Source: Methanogenium organophilum
GTDB taxonomy: Archaea > Halobacteriota > Methanomicrobia > Methanomicrobiales > Methanomicrobiaceae
Direction of reading: 5' to 3'
NCBI RefSeq assembly: GCF_026684035.1
Contig: NZ_CP113361.1
Location: forward strand, 1,860,001 to 1,924,000
DNA length: 64,000 nt
Each line of letters opens with the position of its first letter. Within the stretch, counting starts at the first letter, position 1. Both the position numbers and the translations under genes were made by a program. The notes under the pieces are model-generated. The model was not told where the DNA came from, searched no databases, and was given only the letters and a program-made list of their open reading frames with translations. This document shows positions 35,772 through 44,918 of the stretch, one piece after another.

Positions 35772-38597
35772 TTATTTGCAGGCATCCTGAAATGCACGGA
35801 TCTTTTCTGCCGGTATACCGGTTACTTTTGCGAGGTGACTGGCATCTGCAGCCTTTAGTCCTGGCATATCAATAACCCCTGCACGGTACAGCCGTTCAAG
35901 CATTGCCTCGCCCAGTCCGGGGATTTCGAGAAGGTCTTTGCGCCCCGCTTCCACCATCTTTGCCGTCACCTTCTGCGGTGGCGCAATGCCCATCCCGTTG
36001 CAGACCGATGTGGCATGTTTCCAGGCCGTGTCTGGTTTAATTCCGGTAATAATGCTGAGGTATGCAGGGTGCAGGGCACAGAAGTCAGCCGGCGTGGTGA
36101 TGCCCGCCTCAAAGTATTTCTTCAGGCTCACCGCGGGCACCCCGTATTCTCGGAGTATAGCACGGTTGTATACTGCCCGTGCCTCTCCAAGAAGGGTCTC
36201 CGCCTCTGCTTCGGAGAGGTGCGTATGTGTGAGTGCTTCCGTTGTCATCGAAGCAAGCCCTCCCAGATCATTGACACCTGCCTCTACAAGGGCAGCAGCC
36301 ACCTTGGCAGGTGAACGGCCCCGGCGGGGCACTACATGTTTGCGGACAAATTTTTTCAGTTCAGAACGCTTCCTGAGAAGTTCCAGAACGCCCTCTGCCT
36401 CTTCACGCAGGCAGGCCACAGTTGCCAGGTCTGTACCAAGTGCCTCTGTCAGCCGTTCTGGTTCGATATTTGCCACCTCGTACACACTGTAGATATGCGA
36501 CGCGTGCAGACGGGAAATCATCTCTTCATCAGCAGAAGGCATCATCATGAGCGCCTCGCGGTTGGAACTGATATGGTTGCAGAGCGGGCAGCCGATCTCC
36601 CACGGCCGGGCCCCTTTTCGGATAAGGCGGACATAGTTGAGGCCGTGCACCTCGCATACCTTATCTTCCCGGATAGCGGTACCCCATGCAGCACTAGGCA
36701 GGCCGATATTGAACGTACAGTCCGGGTATCCCGTGCACCCGATAAACTGTGACATCCCTTTCGTCTGGCGTATCATCAGGTCGTTGCCGCAGACCGGACA
36801 TTTCCCGATGATTCTCTCCTCATCGGTCCGGCCCATAATCTCACGACCAATCTGTTCCTCATTTGCCTCGAGCGCATCAAAGACATGGTGCAGCATCGTC
36901 TGTGACTCAGAGATGACCTCATCACGGGAGAGTTTTGCCTCTTTGATCTCTTCCATATGCTGTTCGATGGTGCTTGTCATCTCCGGGTTTGTGATGGGTA
37001 CACCATGGTTCTCCATTGCCTCCACAACACCCTTCCCAACGAGAGTCGGACGAACAGGGGTGCCCTCCACATACCGGCGTGAGACCAGTTTGCCAATCAC
37101 TTCGTGCCGGGTGGATTTTGTGCCAAGGCCAAGTTCCTCCATCCGTTGAATCAGTTTTGACTGGGAATACCGTGGGGGCGGTGTGGTATATTTCTCCTCA
37201 TTGTTGATGCCAAGGACCGGAAGGCGGTCACCTACCTTCATCACCGGAAGGATGGTCTCCTTTGCCTCACTGTAGGTATATACTTCCCGGTATCCTGCCT
37301 CTGCCAGACGTGACCCGGTGGCAGTATAGGTCTCGTTTCCTGCGTCAAAGAGATATTTCAGGGTCGTCCAGCGTGCGTCCGGTGAGAGTGTCGCAAGAAA
37401 CCGCCTGACGATGAGCTCATATATCTTCCACTGGTCGTCGGTGAGGGCCTCTTTTTTTGCAGCCCCTGCCGGATGAATTGGCGGATGATCCGTGCTTGAT
37501 TTTTTTCCGCGGGTTGGTTCTTTCCTGCGGTGTGCCTGTGTCCATTCAACCGCACGGGAGAGACTGGACTTCTTCAGTTCTTTCAGGACTTCATCAATAT
37601 CCAGTGACTTTGGATAAACAGTATTATCCGTACGGGGGTAGGAAATGTATCCGTTCATATAGAGGTCTTCTGCAATACGCATCGCATTTGCAGCGGAGAA
37701 TCGCAGGCGGCCTGCTGCAACGATGAACGATGTCGTATCAAAAGGTGCCGGTGCCCGGTCAGTCCGTGTTCCTTCTTTGGCGCTGGTGACAACAAGCGGT
37801 GCAGACGTATTTTGTTCTGCCATCACTGCTTCATTTTTGTCATGGAACCTGTCGGTGGTGTGGCGTGCGGTGACCGGCGTTCCATCTTTTTCGGTATCCA
37901 CTGAGAGCATCCAGTACGGCTCCGGTACAAACGCCTCAATCTCTCTCTCCCGGTCAACGATCATTGCGAGTGTCGGGCTCTGTACCCTGCCAACGGAAAG
38001 AATACTCTTTCCTCCTCGTTTTGCGGCAATAGAGATGAACCGGGTGAGGGATGCACCCCATAAGAGGTCGATTATCTGGCGGGCCTCACCCGCTGCAGCG
38101 AGGTCAAAATCGATTTCATCAGGTTCTGCAAAGGCAGTGGTTATTTCCTGGGCGGTAATTGCAGAGAACCGTGCCCGTTGCACAGGCACGTCCTTGTTTG
38201 CGGAACGCACAATCTCATAGGCCTCCTTGCCGATCAGTTCTCCCTCACGGTCAAAATCAGTGGCAATGGTGACGAGTGTGGCCTTTTTTGAGAGCTTTTT
38301 TATCAGGGCAACAATATTTTTTGCGGTTGGCTTTTTGATGGTCCCTGCGTCAATGAGTGTCCGTGGCGTATTCACCTCTGAGCGCCAGTTACTGTATCCC
38401 GGTTCAAAATCAATTTCCACCACGTGGCCCCGCAGCCCGAGGGTTACAGCATCATCAAACCGGTAGGTACTGACACCGTTCTCCTTTCCTGTGCGGACCT
38501 TCGCTCCTTTCTGCACTTGAGACGAATCCGACGACGCGGCAAGGATGTCGGCGATACGTCGGGCTGCAATATTCTTCTCTGCAATGATAAGATGCAT
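35772..38597 (-). CDS. topA: DNA topoisomerase I (type IA) with a long helix-hairpin-helix tail
   Basis: A 941-residue type IA topoisomerase. The TOPRIM domain starts with LIIAEKNIAARRIA, and the active-site tyrosine lies in NGYISYPRTDN. One zinc-finger cluster remains around 620-665 (CPVCGNDL and CTGYPDC) plus a second pair near CEVHG and CPLCNH. After about residue 700 the protein carries a long tail of repeated helix-hairpin-helix-like motifs (for example LLEIPGLGEAMLERLYRAG), an archaeal addition used for DNA binding. It is between gatB (6 nt) and GGGP synthase. Confidence 0.92.
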   Translation of the reverse strand: MHLIIAEKNIAARRIADILAASSDSSQVQKGAKVRTGKENGVSTYRFDDAVTLGLRGHVVEIDFEPGYSNWRSEVNTPRTLIDAGTIKKPTAKNIVALIKKLSKKATLVTIATDFDREGELIGKEAYEIVRSANKDVPVQRARFSAITAQEITTAFAEPDEIDFDLAAAGEARQIIDLLWGASLTRFISIAAKRGGKSILSVGRVQSPTLAMIVDREREIEAFVPEPYWMLSVDTEKDGTPVTARHTTDRFHDKNEAVMAEQNTSAPLVVTSAKEGTRTDRAPAPFDTTSFIVAAGRLRFSAANAMRIAEDLYMNGYISYPRTDNTVYPKSLDIDEVLKELKKSSLSRAVEWTQAHRRKEPTRGKKSSTDHPPIHPAGAAKKEALTDDQWKIYELIVRRFLATLSPDARWTTLKYLFDAGNETYTATGSRLAEAGYREVYTYSEAKETILPVMKVGDRLPVLGINNEEKYTTPPPRYSQSKLIQRMEELGLGTKSTRHEVIGKLVSRRYVEGTPVRPTLVGKGVVEAMENHGVPITNPEMTSTIEQHMEEIKEAKLSRDEVISESQTMLHHVFDALEANEEQIGREIMGRTDEERIIGKCPVCGNDLMIRQTKGMSQFIGCTGYPDCTFNIGLPSAAWGTAIREDKVCEVHGLNYVRLIRKGARPWEIGCPLCNHISSNREALMMMPSADEEMISRLHASHIYSVYEVANIEPERLTEALGTDLATVACLREEAEGVLELLRKRSELKKFVRKHVVPRRGRSPAKVAAALVEAGVNDLGGLASMTTEALTHTHLSEAEAETLLGEARAVYNRAILREYGVPAVSLKKYFEAGITTPADFCALHPAYLSIITGIKPDTAWKHATSVCNGMGIAPPQKVTAKMVEAGRKDLLEIPGLGEAMLERLYRAGVIDMPGLKAADASHLAKVTGIPAEKIRAFQDACK

Positions 38598-38603
38598 CCG
38601 GAT

Positions 38604-40040
38604 TCAATCCTCCGCTTCTTTCAGAGCGGCTGCCATCGCGAGATTAAGTTCTTTGGGGTCGGCCCGTCCGCGGGTTGCCTTCATGACCTGACCTACAAGG
38701 AAGTTTATCGCTCCTTTCTTTCCTGCCCGGTAATCTGCCACAGCATCGGGGTTTGTGGTAATGACCTCCTGTATGACCGCAGTGAAGTCATCTCCCGCGG
38801 CCTTGGTGAGGCCCATGCGGGTCACGATGTCAGCAGGCATCTCGCATGCTTCGGTGTCTTCTCCCATGCACTGATCAAGCATCGTCCTGAGCACTTCCAC
38901 ACCGGATTTGTCGGTGATGGTGTCATCACGGATGAGGGTGATGAGGTCTGCGATGTTCATTACGGGCACATCATCAATGCGCATTGAGCGGTAGTTCAGT
39001 TCTCCCAGAAGAATGTCTGCCACCCATGTGGCGGCAATGCAGGGGTCAGCGTCTGCAACTGACTCATAGAAGTTTGCGACCTTCAGGTCACCGGTGAGGG
39101 TACGGGCATGGTTATCTGAGATGCCATACTGCGTCATAAACCGCTCGCGGCGTGCATCCGGAAGTTCGGGGAGGACAATGTCATCCACCCATCCGGAGAC
39201 TCTCAGCGGACGAAGGTCGGGTTCAGGAAAATACCGGTAATCGTTTTCATCCTCTTTGCTGCGGGAAGAGGTGGTGATGCCACGGCCTTCCTGGAAATGG
39301 CGTGTTTCCTGTTCAATCCTCTGTCCTCTCCGGATGAGATTGCGCTGGCGGGTGATCTCAAAGTTGAGTGCCTTCTCTACCCCTTTGTATGAGGAAATGT
39401 TCTTGCACTCCACCCGGTTGTGGCCCTTGATGGAGATGTTTGCATCCACACGGATGGAACCTTCACGTTCACCGTCGAAGACCTCGAGATATTCGAGGGT
39501 GGAACGGAGTTTGTTCAGGAATCTGCGTGCCTCTTTTGGAGAGCGGAGATCGGGTTCGGTGACGATTTCAATTAAGGGGATGGAACTCCGGTTGTAGTCC
39601 ACAAGAGAGTATCCCGCCCGGTCCCGTGACGTCTTGTGCACCAGTCTCCCCGGGTCCTCTTCGAGGTGAATCCGGGTGATGCGGATATTCTTTGGGTGCC
39701 CTTCATCATCATCAATCTCCATGATACCCTTCTCTGCGATGGGTTTGTCATACTGGGAGATCTGGTAACCCTTGGGAAGATCGGGATAGAAATAGTTCTT
39801 ACGGGAGAACTCAGAGACTTCCGGTACCGTCAGGTTCAGGGCCTTTGCAACTTTGAGGGCATAGAGCACTGCCTGTTTGTTCAGGCGGGGCATTGCACCC
39901 GGAAGACCAAGGCATATCGGGCAGACGTGCGTGTTTGGCTCGTCTCCCTGGAAATCCGTGGAACATCCACAGAAGAGTTTTGTCTTTGTATTGAGCTGGC
40001 AGTGAATCTCCAGTCCGATAATGACGGTCTTGTCAGTCAT
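38604..40040 (-). CDS. gatB: Aspartyl/glutamyl-tRNA amidotransferase subunit B
   Basis: A 478-residue GatB, the kinase/amidase subunit that converts Asp-tRNA(Asn) and/or Glu-tRNA(Gln) to the amide. The N-terminal GLEIHCQLNTKTKLFCGC and CPICLGLPGAMPRLN motifs are present, with the zinc-like cysteines C24, C26, C40 and C43, and a C-terminal YqeY-like domain at about 340-478. Its ATG at 40040 is adjacent to the gatA stop. Confidence 0.94.
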   Translation of the reverse strand: MTDKTVIIGLEIHCQLNTKTKLFCGCSTDFQGDEPNTHVCPICLGLPGAMPRLNKQAVLYALKVAKALNLTVPEVSEFSRKNYFYPDLPKGYQISQYDKPIAEKGIMEIDDDEGHPKNIRITRIHLEEDPGRLVHKTSRDRAGYSLVDYNRSSIPLIEIVTEPDLRSPKEARRFLNKLRSTLEYLEVFDGEREGSIRVDANISIKGHNRVECKNISSYKGVEKALNFEITRQRNLIRRGQRIEQETRHFQEGRGITTSSRSKEDENDYRYFPEPDLRPLRVSGWVDDIVLPELPDARRERFMTQYGISDNHARTLTGDLKVANFYESVADADPCIAATWVADILLGELNYRSMRIDDVPVMNIADLITLIRDDTITDKSGVEVLRTMLDQCMGEDTEACEMPADIVTRMGLTKAAGDDFTAVIQEVITTNPDAVADYRAGKKGAINFLVGQVMKATRGRADPKELNLAMAAALKEAED

Positions 40041-41351
40041 TTATGCCATCTCCGTCTCGTATGCAAATGCCGCATCCATGATCCGTTCATCCTCAAAGTG
40101 GCGGCCGATTAACTGCAGGCCGACCGGCATCTTCTCAACCGTTCCGCAGGGGACGGATATTGCAGGCACCCCTGCGAGGTTTGCAGGCACCGTCAGGATA
40201 TCTGCGAGATACATTGAAAGGGGGTCGCTCTTTTCGGCGAGTTTGAAGGCAATTTGTGGCATGGTCGGGCCTGCGATGATATCCGCCTCTTTGAATATCC
40301 TCAGGAAGTCCTTGCGTACATTCTCCCGTGCCACCTGTGCCTTTGCATAATATTTCCCGTAGTATCCGGCAGAAAGGGCAAATGTTCCCAGCATGATCCG
40401 ACGCTGCACCTCTTTTCCAAAGAGTGCCCCGCGATGGTCACGGAATTCGTCGTGCCAGGAGCGTTTTGTCTCAACGGACGGGCCAAAGCGCACCCCGTCA
40501 AACCGGGAGAGGTTTGAGGATGCCTCACTTGTGCAGGTTACATAATATGCTGCAAGGGCGTATGCCATCGAGGGAATGGAGCAGGGCATCGTTTCAGCGC
40601 CTGCGTCTTCCAGTTTTCCGATGGCAGTGCGCACACACTGTGCCACTGCGGGTTCAACACCTTCTCCGAAATATTCGTCAGGAACTGCAATTTTCATGCC
40701 TGCAATATCTCCTGACAGTGTATGGGTGTAGGGGCGGTCATAGGCTGTTGAGTCACGGGGGTCAGGACCTGCTATGGCAGACATCAGGGTATTAACGTCT
40801 GTCACAGTCCTTCCCAGGGGACCAATCTGCTCCAGTGAGTTGGAGTATGCAATAAGACCATAGCGTGAGACACGGCCAAAGGTTGGTTTCAGTCCGACAA
40901 TGCCGCAGAATGCTGCAGGACAGCGGATTGATCCACCGGTATCGCTCCCCAGTGCAAAGTCGACCATGCCGGAACCGACTGCTGCAGCACTTCCTCCGGA
41001 TGACCCTCCGGGGACCCGCGATGCGTCATGCGGGTTTGTTGTGGGGCCGAATGCACTGTTCTCCGTGGTCGTTCCCATCCCGAATTCGTCCATATTAGTC
41101 TTGCCCACGACAGCAGCGCCTGCTTCCCTGAGGCGTGTTACTACATGCGCATCATAGGGGGGGACATACCCGGCGAGGATACGGGAGGCACAGGTGGTGG
41201 GAATGCCTGCTGTTGAGATATTGTCTTTGACAGCAATTCCCTTCCCTTCAAGCACACCACCTGTCTCTTCGTACATAGCGACATCCAGACGGGTGATGAA
41301 TGCATTTGTCCGGTCTGCTCCTTCAAAGAAGTACTCTCTTGTCATTCTCAC
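40041..41351 (-). CDS. gatA: Aspartyl/glutamyl-tRNA amidotransferase subunit A
   Basis: A 436-residue amidase-signature glutaminase that releases ammonia from glutamine for GatB. The Ser-cisSer-Lys triad is visible: lysine in GIAVKDN, the serines in PGGSSGGSAAAV and the downstream SDTGGSIRCPA loop. It overlaps gatC by 4 nt (ATGA) and abuts gatB, an arrangement giving equal subunit supply. Length is a little below the 480 of bacterial GatA, as in other archaea. Confidence 0.94.
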   Translation of the reverse strand: MRMTREYFFEGADRTNAFITRLDVAMYEETGGVLEGKGIAVKDNISTAGIPTTCASRILAGYVPPYDAHVVTRLREAGAAVVGKTNMDEFGMGTTTENSAFGPTTNPHDASRVPGGSSGGSAAAVGSGMVDFALGSDTGGSIRCPAAFCGIVGLKPTFGRVSRYGLIAYSNSLEQIGPLGRTVTDVNTLMSAIAGPDPRDSTAYDRPYTHTLSGDIAGMKIAVPDEYFGEGVEPAVAQCVRTAIGKLEDAGAETMPCSIPSMAYALAAYYVTCTSEASSNLSRFDGVRFGPSVETKRSWHDEFRDHRGALFGKEVQRRIMLGTFALSAGYYGKYYAKAQVARENVRKDFLRIFKEADIIAGPTMPQIAFKLAEKSDPLSMYLADILTVPANLAGVPAISVPCGTVEKMPVGLQLIGRHFEDERIMDAAFAYETEMA

Positions 41352-41617
41352 ATCACCCGTGGTGCCCTGATAAACCCGTCTTCCGTCTCATGGGCGTTGG
41401 CACATGCTGCTTCCTGTGTCAGTGAAGGAGTTACCTCATCTTCACGCAGAACATTTACCAGATCAGCTTCGCCTTCCTCACCTTCATTGACGGTATCCAG
41501 GATATCAAAATATTCAAGTATATGATTGAACTGGGAGGTAAATTCTGCCAGTTCTTCTTTTTGTATATGGATATCTGCAAGTTTTGCAATTCCTTCAACA
41601 TCGTTTTCCAAAACCAT
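41348..41617 (-). CDS. gatC: Aspartyl/glutamyl-tRNA amidotransferase subunit C
   Basis: An 89-residue GatC, the small subunit that wraps around GatA and GatB. The pattern IAKLADIHIQKEELAEFTSQFNHILEYF at the N-terminus and a Pro/acidic C-terminal half are characteristic. It follows the AsnB-like gene by 14 nt and overlaps gatA by 4 nt. The full set gatC-gatA-gatB identifies GatCAB (not GatDE) as an amidotransferase available to this organism. Confidence 0.9.
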   Translation of the reverse strand: MVLENDVEGIAKLADIHIQKEELAEFTSQFNHILEYFDILDTVNEGEEGEADLVNVLREDEVTPSLTQEAACANAHETEDGFIRAPRVM

Positions 41618-41631
41618 ACGTCTCGTGCCCT

Positions 41632-42618
41632 TCAGAGTTGATTCATGTACCCTTGTACTGAGTTTTTATAACCGTTTTTACGTGCGGTTCGTTGGATGAC
41701 CTTCCAGATGCCACTGCCGTACTGCATCGCCTTCTTCTCGTAACAGGCGATTTCCCGTGGCATATAGCCGCATGCGACCTCTCTGAGAGGACGTTTCCGT
41801 ACTCCCCCGTAGACTTTTCTCTCTGCGGGAATGGCCTCTGCAGCGCGCACAACACGTGCATCAAGAAATGGACAGGAGAAGAAGCAGCCAAAAAGACCTG
41901 CCACTGCCTGGTCGCGGGCACTCTGCACGGCAAGGCCTGCAAAGTCCTCTTTAAAGAGACGGGCGATATCATCGGTATCGAGATATCGTGCGTATCCCCC
42001 GAAGAGTTCATCTGCCCCCTGACCGGCAAGAATGTGGGAATATCCGTTTTCTCCTGCCCATTGCGCAACGAAGTAGAGTGTTACGGCAATTGACGCATCG
42101 ACAGGAGTGGCACGGGGGATGACCTTTATCACTGTCCGAAGGACATCTTCGATGTCATCCGGGGAGACGGTCACACAGGTATGATCCAGCCCGATTTCAT
42201 TTGCCACCTCTGTTGCATGGGAGAGGTCGTGTGAGCCGGCAATTCCCAGGGTTACACACGGTTGTTTCGCAATGGCAGCAACCAGAGCTGAATCAACACC
42301 GCCCGAGAATGCGACAACCCCGCCTGATTTTCTGAGCAGCACGGCAGTTTCGATTGCATCTGCGAGTGGCAGGAGGGGGGGGTCAGGCATTATCCGGCCT
42401 GTCACAACGCCATTCTCCATTACAGTACCTGCATCGCAGCTGCCGGGCACAATTCCCATATGATCACGTGCACAGCCGTTTCCCCAGGTAAGGAAGAACT
42501 CTCCTCCGCATGCGGTGAGCCATTCAGCCCCTCCCGTGAGACGGGAGGCAATCTCTTCGGTGGTGAGCACAGTGCCGTCAGTTTCTATCCAGCCTTTCAG
42601 GTTAATCTCTGGTACCAT
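41632..42618 (-). CDS. Asparagine synthetase-like ATP-PPase without a glutaminase cysteine
   Basis: A 328-residue protein from the AsnB superfamily. The C-terminal ATP-pyrophosphatase domain is intact: PP-loop AFSGGVDSAL, then AGQGADELFGGYARYL and a later KVYGGVRKRPLREVA. The N-terminal ~95 residues look like a shortened, decayed Ntn-glutaminase (GGEFFLTWGNGCARDHMGI keeps the RDHxGI element) but the catalytic Cys2 is absent and the domain is half size. It could use free ammonia, or take ammonia from a partner. It precedes gatC by 14 nt. A TTG start at 42639 is less likely. Confidence 0.75.
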   Translation of the reverse strand: MVPEINLKGWIETDGTVLTTEEIASRLTGGAEWLTACGGEFFLTWGNGCARDHMGIVPGSCDAGTVMENGVVTGRIMPDPPLLPLADAIETAVLLRKSGGVVAFSGGVDSALVAAIAKQPCVTLGIAGSHDLSHATEVANEIGLDHTCVTVSPDDIEDVLRTVIKVIPRATPVDASIAVTLYFVAQWAGENGYSHILAGQGADELFGGYARYLDTDDIARLFKEDFAGLAVQSARDQAVAGLFGCFFSCPFLDARVVRAAEAIPAERKVYGGVRKRPLREVACGYMPREIACYEKKAMQYGSGIWKVIQRTARKNGYKNSVQGYMNQL

Positions 42619-42823
42619 CTTTTGTCCGTTCCTGTTCAATCCGGTTATCCAGGTACAATCTCTTCACTGACTAGAAAAAGAATGTGAATTTGGCCAGTAC
42701 TGAAGGCCGGCAGGTACTGTCCTCCTTCTCATCGCAGGTGTTCCCTCGCCTGCTCCTGCTGTCAACTCTGGAATATACCTGTGGAAAAAAGATGGAAATT
42801 GGTGGAATTGTCTGTTATTCTAT

Positions 42824-43006
42824 CTAAATGTCGTATGCTACAGGGCCCTTTTCGAGCATCTTCTTGTACCACACAAACCATGGCGTGTCAAGGAACCCGA
42901 TACTATTTTTGGCAAGAATCTGGGATGCAGCAAAGTAGACTGCATATACGGTGACGAGTGTGGCATACCTGTATTCCCGTTTATTGTTGAGCATCCACGC
43001 AGACAC
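42824..43006 (-). CDS. Small membrane protein; 5' end uncertain, possible frameshift
   Basis: The frame from GTG 43006 gives 60 residues starting in the middle of a membrane helix, with a second helix YATLVTVYAVYFAASQIL. The frame stays open upstream to a TGA at 43083-43081 and encodes the front half of the first helix (FPVVWIYWAVSLTIVTY). One base less in the G6 run (6 C on the plus strand, 43071-43076) would join this frame to an ATG at 43097 and give a tidy 90-residue two-helix protein. So the gene is either frameshifted, misread, or starts at an unusual codon. No family recognised. Confidence 0.45.
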   Translation of the reverse strand: MSAWMLNNKREYRYATLVTVYAVYFAASQILAKNSIGFLDTPWFVWYKKMLEKGPVAYDI

Positions 43007-43173
43007 ATACGTAACGATGGTAAGGCTTACCGCCCAGTAGATCCAGACAACAGGAAATGTGATGTTTGATCCCCCCTCTCAATGACGGCCGTTCCATGGC
43101 CATCCGTTGTTTAGCCGGTTCCGAATTTTGAGAGACATTATCAAAAAAGTTGGTATGGGATGGGTTGTTTTGC

Positions 43174-44514
43174 TTATACGGTACGTGGGCTCAGTTTTTC
43201 TGCAAGTGCCTCCACCTGTGCCACAGCGGTTCCGATGTAGTTGTCCGGATTCAGGAGCGCCACGATCTCTTCATAGGAAAGATGAGCGGCAACTGCCTCG
43301 TCCTCTGAAAATACCTCTGCTACGGGGCGCTTCTCTTCAAGGGCAATCATGCATGCAACACGCACCCGCTCGTGGGCGTCCTGCCGGTCCATTCCGCGCT
43401 TCGTCAGTTCAATCATCACGGATTCTGCCATATTCACGCCATGAAGCAGATCCAGATTCTTTCGGATATTATCTTCACGGATACGCAGCCCGGTGAGTAC
43501 CTTTGTCATAACGGTGAGAATGTGGTCACAGAGAATGCTTGCCTCAGGGAAAGTGACGCGTTCGCACGAAGAGTTGGTGAGGTCCCGCTCATCCCAGAGG
43601 ACATTGTTTGCAAGGGCCGGCTCAATCATGGCCCGGACAATACGTGACAGACCGGAGACCTGTTCGGATTTGATTGGGTTGCGCTTGTGCGGCATCGTGG
43701 AAGAACCTACCTGATTTTTGCCAAATGCTTCTTCGAGCTCACCGATCTCTGAGCGCTGCATCAGACGCACTTCAAGGGCAATCTTGTCGAGGGTGGTGGC
43801 AACATTTGCAAGGAACATTATGTACTCGGCAAACCGGTCACGCTGGATGACCTGGCTGGATACGTCAACGGGTGTCAGGCCGAGATATTCCATCATATTG
43901 GCCATGACTGCAGTGCCGGCACTCCCTAGCGATGCCTGTGTTCCGACAGCGCCGGTCATCTGCCCCACCGCTGCACGCGGGCGGAGCTGTTCCAGCCGCT
44001 CAATATGGCGTGCTACCTCAGACGCCCAGATGGCAAAGCGCAGACCGTAGGTAGTGGGTACCCCAATCTGTCCGTGGGTGCGTCCGGCGCAGACCAGATT
44101 CTTTGTTTCAATGCTGCGCTCCAGAAGTACACCGAGAAGGATTCTGAGTTTCTGCTCAATGATCCCCAGGCTCTCTTTTACCTGCAGTCCGGTTGCCGTA
44201 TCGAGAATGTCATTGGATGTCGCCCCATAGTGAACCCACCGTGCTGATTCTCCGCTGACTTCAGAGAGGGCCTTCACAATGGCCATCATGTCGTGGTTGA
44301 TCTCTTCTTCAATCTCTTTTGCGCGTGCAAGGGATGCGTCCGGCGCATGGGCCTCGATTTCATCAGCAGCTGCCTGCGGGATAACTCCTGCCTTTGCCTC
44401 TGCGACTGCAAGACCAACTTCTGCTGAGACTACACAGCGAAACCGGTTCTCTTCGTCCCAGACAGCTCGCATCTCCGGTGTGCCATACCGGAAGTCGATG
44501 GGGTGGATTGCCAT
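43174..44514 (-). CDS. purB: Adenylosuccinate lyase
   Basis: A 446-residue enzyme of purine synthesis acting twice: on SAICAR and on adenylosuccinate. It has the superfamily signature GSSTMPHKRNP with the catalytic serine loop, SARWVHYGATSND with the base region, and HGVNMAESVM near the C-terminus. Length is normal. It is monocistronic. Confidence 0.93.
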   Translation of the reverse strand: MAIHPIDFRYGTPEMRAVWDEENRFRCVVSAEVGLAVAEAKAGVIPQAAADEIEAHAPDASLARAKEIEEEINHDMMAIVKALSEVSGESARWVHYGATSNDILDTATGLQVKESLGIIEQKLRILLGVLLERSIETKNLVCAGRTHGQIGVPTTYGLRFAIWASEVARHIERLEQLRPRAAVGQMTGAVGTQASLGSAGTAVMANMMEYLGLTPVDVSSQVIQRDRFAEYIMFLANVATTLDKIALEVRLMQRSEIGELEEAFGKNQVGSSTMPHKRNPIKSEQVSGLSRIVRAMIEPALANNVLWDERDLTNSSCERVTFPEASILCDHILTVMTKVLTGLRIREDNIRKNLDLLHGVNMAESVMIELTKRGMDRQDAHERVRVACMIALEEKRPVAEVFSEDEAVAAHLSYEEIVALLNPDNYIGTAVAQVEALAEKLSPRTV

Positions 44515-44582
44515 AGTACTCTATACATGCGGCCGGAAGCGCAAAAATGGTTTGCAGAAAAGAAGAGAGAATTGGGCGGATA

Positions 44583-44819
44583 TTATTCTCTGATGTGGTA
44601 ATCCGCATCGATAACCATCGGGTCGCTCTCCTCGGGTAAAAGGCCCCAGAGTATGATGTATAGCAGGATCATGGGCAGCATGTATGTGAATAGAGTGAGC
44701 ACCACCCAGATGATCCTGATCAGCGTGGGATTCACGTGCAGGTAACCGCCAATACCTCCACATACACCCCCCAGCATCCGGTTGTCAGCAGACCGGCCGA
44801 AACGGCGTGACGATTGCAT
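44583..44819 (-). CDS. PspC-domain membrane protein
   Basis: A 78-residue protein with the PspC signature RMLGGVCGGIGGYLHVNPTLIRI followed by one membrane helix (about 38-60) and a short acidic tail. PspC proteins take part in envelope-stress signalling in bacteria; in archaea they are small orphans of unknown role. It is divergent from the XPD helicase gene. Confidence 0.85.
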   Translation of the reverse strand: MQSSRRFGRSADNRMLGGVCGGIGGYLHVNPTLIRIIWVVLTLFTYMLPMILLYIILWGLLPEESDPMVIDADYHIRE

Positions 44820-44918
44820 ACATGTATAGTCACTGTCTTTTGGATAAATTTCTTTGTGTACTGACGACCTGGCGGAATACGTTCAGACCCAAGAGTAGAT
44901 GATACTCCACACACAAAT

